Shown here: positions 26,449-34,000 of the stretch, one piece after another
How positions within the stretch are numbered: the stretch's first letter is position 1
How the letters are laid out: each line of letters starts with the position of its first letter
Assembly (NCBI GenBank): GCA_963710495.1
Contig: CAVQAI010000007.1
Coordinates: forward strand, 186,001 to 250,000
Reading direction: 5' to 3'
DNA: 64,000 bases
Origin: Bog-756 sp963710495
GTDB taxonomy: Bacteria; Actinomycetota; Acidimicrobiia; Acidimicrobiales; RAAP-2
The notes under the pieces: generated by a model
The model's database searches: none
Seen by the model: the letters and a program-made list of their open reading frames with translations, nothing else
Told to the model about the DNA's origin: nothing
Position numbers and translations under genes: made by a program

Positions 26449-27489
26449 TCAGGGGATCGGCGGGTTCAGCCAGGAGGCGACCTCGCCGAGGGTCGCCCCG
26501 CTCGGAGCGGCCACCGGGAGCTGGCTCCAGTTCCCGACGCCCGGCGACCAGTAGTTCGAGAAGGCGGCGGCGTACCAACCCGAGAGGAATCCCTGCTCGG
26601 CGCAGTCGCAGTTCGGCGCCCAGCTGGCCGGGTGGTAGTTCAAGATGTCCTCGATCTGGGCCTGGCCGCCCGCCGGCTCGACGGAGGCGGCGTCGACCTC
26701 ATGGGCGATCTCGAAGGCGGTGATCCCGGCCAGCCGCTGCGCCGTCTCACCCGGGTAGACATAGAGCACCGAGGTGCCGCCGGTGTGGCCCCACGTGAAC
26801 GTGGTGTTGCCGTAGAAGCTCGGGGACGGCGCCTCGGAGATGGGGAGGAACTGGATCGAATAGCCGGGGAGCTGCTGCCAGGGGTAGCGCACCATGGTGA
26901 GCGCCTCGGCCCCGAGCTGGGCCGGCGTCAACGAGCCGGCCGTGGCCGGCGCGGGCGTGGTCGCCGGCGGGGCTGCCGCCGGAGGAGCCGCCGGTGGAGC
27001 CGCGGCAGCCGGAGGGGTGGTGGCGACCGGGGGGGCCAGGCTGGTCGGAGGCGAGGTGGCCGGGGGGGCCACCGGGGTGGCCGGCACCGATCCCCGGGCT
27101 CCAGCCGCGGTGTGCCTGGCGGCGGTGAGCCGGGTCCCGCCGGGCCGGCTGCCGGAACCGGTCACCAGGACGGCGGCCACCACGACCGCCACTGTGATCA
27201 CCACGATGAACTCCAGGGTGAGCAGTGAGCGCCGTTGCGAGAACGTGGCCCGGCGCAGTCGGGCCAGTCGCCCTCCGGCCCGTCGCTCCGGCCCGATGTA
27301 GCCGTCCGACAGGACCAGGTCCGGGTGGTCCAGGTCGGACAGGAGCTCGGTCCCCACCGGTTCGAGGAGCTCGGTGACGTCCTCGGGCTGTTCGGGCGCG
27401 GTCGTCGGGGCAGGAGTCTCCGATCCGGGGTCGGCCCGGGTGCCGCGTTCCGCCGTGCCCGACCGCGGGTCGGTGAGCGCTGACGCCAT
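26449..27489 (-). CDS. Membrane-anchored extracellular protein with degenerate zincin-like motif
   Basis: A 346-residue type II membrane protein. A cytosolic N-terminus of about 90 residues is followed by one membrane helix (LEFIVVITVAVVVAAVLV), a Pro/Ala/Thr linker of about 65 residues, and an extracellular domain. The domain contains AFEIAHEVDAA near residue 257. This resembles HEXXH in actinobacterial zinc peptidases but has Phe for the first His, so peptidase activity is doubtful. Two nearby Cys (NCDCAEQG) may form a disulfide. It lies 15 bases upstream of the GT4 gene in the same direction. Family not recognised. Confidence 0.72.
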   Translation of the reverse strand: MASALTDPRSGTAERGTRADPGSETPAPTTAPEQPEDVTELLEPVGTELLSDLDHPDLVLSDGYIGPERRAGGRLARLRRATFSQRRSLLTLEFIVVITVAVVVAAVLVTGSGSRPGGTRLTAARHTAAGARGSVPATPVAPPATSPPTSLAPPVATTPPAAAAPPAAPPAAAPPATTPAPATAGSLTPAQLGAEALTMVRYPWQQLPGYSIQFLPISEAPSPSFYGNTTFTWGHTGGTSVLYVYPGETAQRLAGITAFEIAHEVDAASVEPAGGQAQIEDILNYHPASWAPNCDCAEQGFLSGWYAAAFSNYWSPGVGNWSQLPVAAPSGATLGEVASWLNPPIP

Positions 27490-27564
27490 ACCCCCTGATC
27501 GGCACGTTTGGAGGCGACCTGAAGCCAGGAGGGTGCCCGACGACCCGGCTCGGGGATGGCTCGG

Positions 27565-28011
27565 TCACTCGAGCCGGGACTCTGCTGCCCTGTTCGAGCG
27601 GGGTCCCCGGGGATGGTGCGGGCCACAGTGCCGGCCGACGGTGGCGCCGGGCGCATCGGGGCAGGCGACGACCGGGGGCCCGGCCGACCAGACGGCGGTC
27701 ACGGGGGTCCGATGGGGCGGTCCGGAGGGGCGCCCGTCGGCCTCGGCGCCCGAGCCACCCGGCCCGTGCCGGTGCACCCGGTCGGCGCCGGGCGCCCGCC
27801 CCCCGCCCCACCGGCCGGCGTGGCGGGCACCGGGCAGGGTAGGCGGCACCGACGCGGGCGAGGTCGCCACCGGTCGGCTGCTCCCGTGGGCGGCTCCAAG
27901 GGTGGGCGGCGACACGATGGCCGCCATCACCACCAGGGCCACGGCGACCACGACGCCCAGCAGGGACAGCGACCGCCCCGACCGGCGCGCCAGCCGACGG
28001 AGCGGAGACAT
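27565..28011 (-). CDS. Putative exported low-complexity protein
   Basis: A 148-residue frame with a basic N-terminus and one strong hydrophobic segment (LSLLGVVVAVALVVMAAIV), then a Gly/Pro/Arg-rich tail. Third codon positions are almost all G or C in this frame, which supports coding, but the tail has no recognisable domain and the ribosome site at 28011 is weak. The intervals 27490-27564 and 28012-28234 hold nothing I can name. A frameshift could have scrambled the C-terminus. Confidence 0.42.
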   Translation of the reverse strand: MSPLRRLARRSGRSLSLLGVVVAVALVVMAAIVSPPTLGAAHGSSRPVATSPASVPPTLPGARHAGRWGGGRAPGADRVHRHGPGGSGAEADGRPSGPPHRTPVTAVWSAGPPVVACPDAPGATVGRHCGPHHPRGPRSNRAAESRLE

Positions 28012-28234
28012 CTCCGAGGAAAGAGGCGCGAGCCCCGATGCGCCCGGGCCGGCGTGCGCCGGGAACAACCACCCCGGACCTACCGTCGCGGCCGGCGCGG
28101 CAGACCACGGCGACGGCGCGCCGTGACCCGCCACGTCGCGCCGACGACCTCTGATGGTGGAAGGCACGCACCCCTATCGACCGCCCGCCGGGGGGGCTGA
28201 AGCCGGCCGCCCGGCCGCGTTCGAGCCGTCGGGT

Positions 28235-29296
28235 TCAGACGGGCAGACCGAGCGATCGGTAGACGTCGGCGGTCGCCGCAGCCGTCCGCGCCCAGCTCAG
28301 GGTGGCGGCTCGCTGCCGTCCGCGCTCGGCCAGCTCCGACCGGAAGCCCTCGTCGGAGAGAAGGCGGTCGAGGATGACGGTCAGACCCTCGGCGTCGCCG
28401 GGAACGAACGTGGCGGCACCGTCGCCGGCCACTTCGACCACGGCCGGGACGGGCGTCGAGACCACCGCCGCACCACAGGCCATGGCTTCGATCGGGGGGA
28501 GGCCGAAGCCCTCGTAGCGGGAGGCGTAGCCGACCACGGTCGCCGCTCCGTACAGCCCGGGCAGGTCGGCGTCGGGAACGTGCCCGATCTCGACGGCGCC
28601 CTCCGGTGCCCGATGCCCCCACAGGCTGTGCCCGGTCAGCACCAGTGGCAGCGCGGCCGAGCGACACGCCGTGGCCAGGGTGGCGATGTCCTTGCGCGGT
28701 TCGATGTTGCCCACGTGGAGCACGAACCGGTCGGGCAGCTGGTAGCGGGACCGGACCGCGACCACCTCGTCGGGCGAGGGTGGGACCATCCCCGGACCGG
28801 GCGCCGAATGGATCACGACCGCATCGCGACCGGTGAGGGCCTTGACCCGTTCGGCGGTGAAGGCCGACACGGCGATCACCGCATCGGCGCGCCGGAGGGC
28901 GAGGCGAAGCAGGACCCGCTCCCCGGCCACCCGGAACCTCGGGAAGGCCCACGGAGTGTCGACGATCGCCATGTCGTGCACGGTCGAGACCGTCGGCCCC
29001 GGGCGCCGGAGCGGCAGGTCGACGTCGAGCCCGTGGGTCAGGTCGGCGGAGCCGAACCCGGCGGCGCTCACCACCGCCCGCCGAATCCCGTGGGACTCCT
29101 CCTTCACCAGGGCCGACACCCCGTCGGGCAGCTCGGACAGCCCCGACGGGTGCACGGCGGCGAACAGGTCTGCCCGGAGGGTCCCGGCCAGGGCGCCGAG
29201 GAGCCCGCGGATGTAGGTGGACACACCGCCACCCCGGCCGCTGAGCGGCAGCGCGTTGAACATGATGCGCGGACGGCTGGGCACAGACGTGGTCAA
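28235..29296 (-). CDS. GT4 family glycosyltransferase (mannosyltransferase-like)
   Basis: A 353-residue glycosyltransferase with the WbpY/WbdA-like pattern: LSGRGGGVSTYIRGLL at the N-terminus, VSTVHDMAI, GNIEPRKDIATLATA and SRYEGFGLPPIEAMACG (E-x7-E). The TTG at 29296 overlaps the polymerase stop by 4 bases; a GTG at 29284 is an alternative start. Co-translation with the Wzy-like protein supports a role in repeat-unit assembly. Mannose as donor is only the commonest case in the family. Confidence 0.9.
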   Translation of the reverse strand: MTTSVPSRPRIMFNALPLSGRGGGVSTYIRGLLGALAGTLRADLFAAVHPSGLSELPDGVSALVKEESHGIRRAVVSAAGFGSADLTHGLDVDLPLRRPGPTVSTVHDMAIVDTPWAFPRFRVAGERVLLRLALRRADAVIAVSAFTAERVKALTGRDAVVIHSAPGPGMVPPSPDEVVAVRSRYQLPDRFVLHVGNIEPRKDIATLATACRSAALPLVLTGHSLWGHRAPEGAVEIGHVPDADLPGLYGAATVVGYASRYEGFGLPPIEAMACGAAVVSTPVPAVVEVAGDGAATFVPGDAEGLTVILDRLLSDEGFRSELAERGRQRAATLSWARTAAATADVYRSLGLPV

Positions 29297-30648
29297 CCGA
29301 CGGGGAGCAACGACTGCGAGTCGACCCCGCTCTCGATCGAGCGACCCGGTTCGATCCCCAGCCGGTCGAGGTCGGCCATGCCGAGGGACACCCCGGCGAT
29401 GATGATCGGCCCGATGGAGGAGACGCCGACCCAGAAGATGTCGAAGAGACCGTCGACGTAGTGCCCGAACAGGACGACCAGACCGAGGGTGCCGAGCAGC
29501 GCCGGCAACCGGAACATGGTCCGCATGGTCACGTAGACGAGGAACACGAAGGCCAAGGAGCCGACGATGCCGGTCGAGGCCAGGTTGTCGATCACCACGT
29601 TGGGCGGCGCGGTCACGGTGATGAACTGGGGGAGGTTGTAGAAGCGCATGCCCTCACCGAACAGAGGGCTGAGATGCCAGACATGGATGGCCGCGCCGAG
29701 CTGGTCGAACCGGATGGAGACCGAGTTGAACTTGGGGTTGTTCCGGGCGTTGACCGAGAAGCTGTAGTAGAGCACGGCCACGACCGGGATGGCGCCGGCC
29801 ACGATGAGCTTCGAGCGGGCCCGGAGGTCGGGGTTGAGGAGGAGGGCCAGGCCCAAAGCCATCACCAGGATGATCCACGACTGCCGCGACTGGGAGGCCA
29901 GCAGGCCCCCGATGCAGAGGTACTTGTTGACCCGCGCCTCCGTGCGGCTGACGCCCGCCCAGCTCGGGTTCAGCTGGGCCACCACGATGGCCACCCACAG
30001 GATGGCCCCGATGCTGTTCTTCTGGTACACGCCCCACTGGGCCGGTTGGAAGTGGAGGGCCACGGCGTGCTCCATGGCGATCAGCGCCACCACCGACGAT
30101 CCGGCCAGGTAGAGCCGGAAGGCCTGGCGGGTCCGGCCGTGTGTGGCAATGACCCAACCCACCAGGACGCTCGCCGCCAGGTAGGAGAAACGGTGGAACC
30201 AGTCCACCACGCTGTACCGGTTCGGGTGGGCCGCCACCACGAGGATCAGCACGGCCTCGTACCAGAGGACTCCCCGCAGGAACTGCTTGAGGTAACCCGC
30301 CGCCGACCACCGGACATGGAACAGGCTGACCAGTCCGGCCAGGAAGACCAACAGGTCGGCCAGGCTCAAGTTGGTGCTGGCTCCCCCGACCCGCTGGATG
30401 AGGAGGGCACCGGGGAGGGCCAGCACGGGCAGGAGCACCGGGTCGGCCATCACCACGCCGGCCACCAGCACCAGGGCGGCCAGTCCGAGACCGATCTTCA
30501 GGTGCCCGACGGCAAGTGCACCGACCAGACCGGCCACCGCCACCAGGACCAGCCACAGCACCGAGGCCGACGCCAGGCGCCGGGCGGCCCGGGTGTCGGA
30601 CAGACGAGTGAGCATCGGCCGGGGCTTGGCTGTAGTGGTCCGGCTCAT
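29293..30648 (-). CDS. O-antigen ligase/Wzy-like polysaccharide polymerase
   Basis: A 451-residue integral membrane protein with about 11 hydrophobic helices and one large extracytoplasmic loop (about residues 300-350, SVNARNNPKFNSVSIRFDQL to LSPLFGEGMRFY). This topology and the R-x-D-x-L-G / P-L-F-G-x-G pattern are those of the Wzy_C family that joins lipid-linked repeat units outside the membrane. ATG at 30648. It is the first gene of the minus-strand run; a 249-base divergent region separates it from the plus-strand operon. Confidence 0.87.
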   Translation of the reverse strand: MSRTTTAKPRPMLTRLSDTRAARRLASASVLWLVLVAVAGLVGALAVGHLKIGLGLAALVLVAGVVMADPVLLPVLALPGALLIQRVGGASTNLSLADLLVFLAGLVSLFHVRWSAAGYLKQFLRGVLWYEAVLILVVAAHPNRYSVVDWFHRFSYLAASVLVGWVIATHGRTRQAFRLYLAGSSVVALIAMEHAVALHFQPAQWGVYQKNSIGAILWVAIVVAQLNPSWAGVSRTEARVNKYLCIGGLLASQSRQSWIILVMALGLALLLNPDLRARSKLIVAGAIPVVAVLYYSFSVNARNNPKFNSVSIRFDQLGAAIHVWHLSPLFGEGMRFYNLPQFITVTAPPNVVIDNLASTGIVGSLAFVFLVYVTMRTMFRLPALLGTLGLVVLFGHYVDGLFDIFWVGVSSIGPIIIAGVSLGMADLDRLGIEPGRSIESGVDSQSLLPVG

Positions 30649-30897
30649 CGGGTGGGCGCTCTCTATCGCTCCAGCCTCGGCGGTGGGTGACCGAGCTACA
30701 GAGGTGATCGGCGCCTCAGCAGCGTACCTTCAACATTCCTTGAATTCGCGGCCCGGGCAGGACCGCCAGTGGCCATTTGCGCCTCAAGGTCGCCGGGCGC
30801 GGTGTCGACGCTATCTCCAGGCCCTCAGTCTCGGGCGGACCTGCATCCCGAGTTCAGAAGCTCGAGGAATCCGTCCGGCATGGGCCAAGGGACGGAC
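30649..30897. promoter_or_regulatory. Divergent promoter region of the polysaccharide locus
   Basis: This 249-base region separates the leftward run (wzy onward) from the rightward operon at 30898, so it must carry at least two promoters. It is the least GC-rich part of its surroundings around 30725-30750 (cttcaacattccttgaatt). I cannot assign -35/-10 elements or an operator with confidence. Confidence 0.5.
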
Positions 30898-32082
30898 ATG
30901 GCACTGCAGACCCCCGGCGACAGCACCGTGATCACCTCCGACGTCGGGTCGACGCCCGAGTCGGTCGTGGTGTGCTCGCTCGAGCCCTGGGGAACGGTCC
31001 GCCGGAGGGTCAGGATCCTGGTCGACGAGATCGTCGAGCTCCGGCCGGCGCTCGAGGTCCTCTATGTGGCGCCGCCGGTGGACGTCCCCCACCAGGTGCG
31101 CCAACACCGGGTCCCGGACATCGCCGTGCCCCGTCTCCAGCAGGTCCATCCCCGGATCCATGTGCTGCGACCGCGCAAGTGGTGGCCGCGGGCTTTCGGC
31201 CCGTTCGCCGACCGGTCCCTCGAACACCAGGTGCTCGACGCCGTCAGCGCGCTCGGACTCCATCGCCCGCTCCTCTGGATCAACGACGCCAGCTACGCCG
31301 CGTTGGTCGTGCGGACCGGGTGGCCATGTCTCTATGACGTCACCGACGACTGGCTCTTGGCCCCGCTCAGCCCTCGCGAGCGGGTACGGCTGATGGCCAA
31401 CGAGAGCCTCTTGCTGGAGCACAGCCAAGCGGTGGTCGTCTGCTCCCCGGCGCTGCAGCATTCGCGGGGGCGTCACCGTGACGTCGACCTGATCCCCAAC
31501 GGCGTCGACGTGGAGCTGTTCCGCACACCGGGCCCACGACCGGGGGACCTGCCTCCGGGCCCGGTGGTCCTCTATGCGGGGAGCCTCCACGACGAGCGCC
31601 TCGATGTCCCTCTGGTCGTCGAGTTGGCCAGGGCCCGGCCCGACGTGCAGGTGGTGTTGGTCGGCCCCGACTTCCTGAGCGCGGCAGCGGGGGCCGAGGT
31701 CCGGGCGTTGGACAATGTCCACCTGCTCGGCCCCCGGCCCTACCAGCGGGTACCCGGCTACATGCACCATGCCGAGGTGGTGATCGTTCCCCATCTGGTC
31801 AACCCGTTCACCGAGAGCCTCGACCCGATCAAGGCGTACGAGTCCCTGGCCGCCGGTCGCCCGACCGTCGCCACCCCGGTCGCCGGGTTCCGTGAGCTGG
31901 GTCCTCCGGTGGTCGTCGCCGCCCGTGATCAGTTCGTCGAGTCGGTCGGTACCGCCCTGGCCGGCGACGGGCCGGCCGGGCCGGCGGTCACCGATGTCAC
32001 GACGATCCCCTCCTGGCGGACGCGGGCCGAGGCCATGGTGTCGGTCATGGACCGGGTGTGGAGCGGAGCGGCGCACCGATGA
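30898..32082 (+). CDS. Glycosyltransferase (GT4-like)
   Basis: A 394-residue glycosyltransferase. The donor half is clear: VVLYAGSLHDERLDVPLVVELA, VVLVGPDF, NVHLLGPRPYQRVPGYM and ESLDPIKAYESLAAGRPTVAT, as in GT4 enzymes of polysaccharide loci. The ATG at 30898 has AAGGGA upstream; an in-frame ATG at 30880 is an alternative. It opens a four-gene plus-strand operon and ends in an ATGA overlap with the small repeat gene. Confidence 0.88.
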   Translation: MALQTPGDSTVITSDVGSTPESVVVCSLEPWGTVRRRVRILVDEIVELRPALEVLYVAPPVDVPHQVRQHRVPDIAVPRLQQVHPRIHVLRPRKWWPRAFGPFADRSLEHQVLDAVSALGLHRPLLWINDASYAALVVRTGWPCLYDVTDDWLLAPLSPRERVRLMANESLLLEHSQAVVVCSPALQHSRGRHRDVDLIPNGVDVELFRTPGPRPGDLPPGPVVLYAGSLHDERLDVPLVVELARARPDVQVVLVGPDFLSAAAGAEVRALDNVHLLGPRPYQRVPGYMHHAEVVIVPHLVNPFTESLDPIKAYESLAAGRPTVATPVAGFRELGPPVVVAARDQFVESVGTALAGDGPAGPAVTDVTTIPSWRTRAEAMVSVMDRVWSGAAHR

Positions 32083-32309
32083 CTGGACCGACCCCGACCG
32101 CACCGAACATGACCGTGCCGACCATCACCGGGCCGACCATCACCGGGCCGACCATCACCGGGCCGACCATCACCGGGCGGCCCGGAACCCGTGCATGGGT
32201 GGGCACCGGGATACCTCGATCGGTGACGGCCACCCCCTATCCTCGGGTCCGGCTCGACACCCCCACCCGGGCCGAAGCCCTCCTCCCCGATCCCCCTCCC
32301 GACCAATGA
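32079..32309 (+). CDS. Small Thr/Pro-repeat protein coupled on both sides by ATGA
   Basis: A 76-residue frame whose ATG (32079) overlaps the glycosyltransferase stop as ATGA and whose stop (32307-32309) overlaps the ATG of the Wzz/BY-kinase gene as ATGA. This double coupling supports real translation. The product has four TITGP units (15-base repeat) and a Pro/Arg-rich tail, no signal peptide and no known domain. It could be a small adaptor of the Wzz-kinase or only a translational link. Repeat length is likely to vary between strains. Confidence 0.6.
   Translation: MTGPTPTAPNMTVPTITGPTITGPTITGPTITGRPGTRAWVGTGIPRSVTATPYPRVRLDTPTRAEALLPDPPPDQ
32121..32180 (+). repeat. 15-bp tandem repeat, four units
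   Basis: The unit accatcaccgggccg occurs at 32121, 32136, 32151 and, with one change at the end, 32166. It is in frame and encodes TITGP. The identical units suggest slippage-type expansion. Confidence 0.95.
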
Positions 32310-33931
32310 CCCTCCAAGAGTTCTTCTCGACGCTGTGGCGCAGGCGACTGATCATCGTGGTGAGCGTGGTCGTCGCCGTGGCCGCCGCGTTCGCCTACTC
32401 GAAGGTGGTGACGCCCAAGTACCAGTCGACCGCACTGGTCCAGCAGACCAGCGGCACGGCCAGCACCACCAGCGGGCAGAGCTCCTCGCCGGTCAACCTG
32501 CCCGACCCCGTCCAGACGCTTGGCAGCACCGCGGTCCAGGTCAAGGCGGCCCAGCTCCTCAAGGACCCCAACCTCTCGGCGTTGACGGCGGCGGTGACCG
32601 GCACGGCCGACCCCACCACCGGAACCCTCACCATCACCGCCACCGCATCCGAGGCGGCCCAAGCGCAAGCCATCGCCAAGGCCTACTCGCAGGCGTACGT
32701 GGACCAGATCCAGTCCCTGGTGCAGGCCCAGGTCGACAAGATCAACGGCCAGCTGCAGTCGCTGCAGAGCCAGATCACCGAGCTCAACGGCAAACCCTCC
32801 ACCCCGGTCACCCAGGCCCAGATCCAGGGTCTCACCTCTTCCTACAGTTCGCTCCAGACCGAACTGAGCAACATCACCTTCGGAGAGCCTTACGCTTCGA
32901 TCCAGGTGGCCGCCGGGTTGCCCACCAAGCCTTCGGGGCTCAGCAAGTCCAAGCTGCTCGCCATCGGGGCGTTGGCCGGGTTGCTCGTCGGCTGCGGCAT
33001 CGCCCTCGGCCGCGAGCAGTTCGACACCCGCCTGCGGACCAGCCCGGACATCGAGGCCATCACCGAGGCGCCGGTGTTGGCCGAGCTGCCCCAGGACCAC
33101 GACGTCAAGGGCGGCAAGGTCGCCATCGCCATGGTGCAGGCCCCGCAGTCCCTGATGGCCGAGTCGATCCGAGAGCTGCGCACGAGCCTCCGGGTGATCT
33201 TGCACGACGTGCCCTGCCCTCTGATCGTGGTCACCAGCCCCGAGCCGGGTGACGGGAAGACCTTCGTCACCGCCAACCTGGCGGCCGCCTGGGCCATGAG
33301 CGGCAGCAAGGTCATCGTGGTCTCGGCCGACTTCCGGCGGCCGCGACTCGAAGAGGTCTTCGGGCTCGAGACGACGGGGTTGCCTGGTCTCGCCGATCTC
33401 ATCCGGTCCAATTGGAAGGACGACGAGCAGGCCGTCAGTGCCCACTCCCACCGTCACATCCGGGCCGCGACCAGCGGGGAGGTCCACTGGTCACCGGGGA
33501 GCACCAGAGTTGTCCCCGATCCCTCCGCCCCACCGACCAGAGGCGAGGTCGGCGAGTCCTCGGTCAGCTCGTTGCTGGTGGAGAGCGGCATCTGGGGCCT
33601 CCAGGTGCTCCCGGCCGGCACCCAACTCGAGAACCCCAGCGAGCTGTTCGGTAGCCCGGGCATGCAACCGGTGCTCGATCAGCTCCCCGTGCTGGCCGAC
33701 ATCGTGTTGTTGGACACCCCGCCGGTGCTGGCGGTGCCCGACACCGCGATCCTGGGGAGCGTGGCCTATGGCGCCGTGGTGGTGGCTTCGGAAGGGCGTA
33801 CCGGTCGCGGCGACCTCGAACGGGCCATGCGCCGGCTGGACGCCACCCACTGCCGCGTGCTGGGCATCGCCGCCAACCGGGTGCGGCGTTCCGGCAGCGA
33901 CCCCTACCAGTCCTACGCCCACAAGCAATGA
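32306..33931 (+). CDS. Wzz-type chain-length protein fused to BY-kinase
   Basis: A 541-residue polysaccharide copolymerase. Two membrane helices (about residues 13-32 and 217-235) flank a periplasmic-type loop with coiled coil (SLVQAQVDKINGQLQSLQSQ). The cytosolic domain has Walker A GDGKT (about 315), Walker A' VIVVSADFRRP (about 337; the usual Asp is Ser in VSAD) and Walker B DIVLLDTPP (about 464). The C-terminus ends DPYQSYAHKQ, with only two Tyr, fewer than the usual autophosphorylated cluster. A Ser/His/Pro-rich insert lies between A' and B. It probably sets chain length for the Wzy product; the LMW phosphatase at 14942 may oppose it. Confidence 0.92.
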   Translation: MTLQEFFSTLWRRRLIIVVSVVVAVAAAFAYSKVVTPKYQSTALVQQTSGTASTTSGQSSSPVNLPDPVQTLGSTAVQVKAAQLLKDPNLSALTAAVTGTADPTTGTLTITATASEAAQAQAIAKAYSQAYVDQIQSLVQAQVDKINGQLQSLQSQITELNGKPSTPVTQAQIQGLTSSYSSLQTELSNITFGEPYASIQVAAGLPTKPSGLSKSKLLAIGALAGLLVGCGIALGREQFDTRLRTSPDIEAITEAPVLAELPQDHDVKGGKVAIAMVQAPQSLMAESIRELRTSLRVILHDVPCPLIVVTSPEPGDGKTFVTANLAAAWAMSGSKVIVVSADFRRPRLEEVFGLETTGLPGLADLIRSNWKDDEQAVSAHSHRHIRAATSGEVHWSPGSTRVVPDPSAPPTRGEVGESSVSSLLVESGIWGLQVLPAGTQLENPSELFGSPGMQPVLDQLPVLADIVLLDTPPVLAVPDTAILGSVAYGAVVVASEGRTGRGDLERAMRRLDATHCRVLGIAANRVRRSGSDPYQSYAHKQ

Positions 33932-34000
33932 GCCGACCGGCGACGGCTGGGGCCGCCAGGCCGGTCGCCGCCGGGTGAGAACAGGGTGAGGAGTGGGGTG

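Noticed and set aside
25192..27228. 678-codon plus-strand frame
   Set aside because: Shadow of the phosphopantetheinyl transferase, GT4 and membrane-anchored genes; Gly/Arg/Pro-rich with no domain.
30765..30790. B12-box-like GGCCACTGG on the minus strand upstream of wzy
   Set aside because: The rest of the cobalamin riboswitch consensus is absent and the downstream genes have no link to B12.
32121..32180. Short regular repeats that could suggest CRISPR
   Set aside because: Units are contiguous, 15 bases, without spacers and in coding frame. No CRISPR array or cas gene is present.
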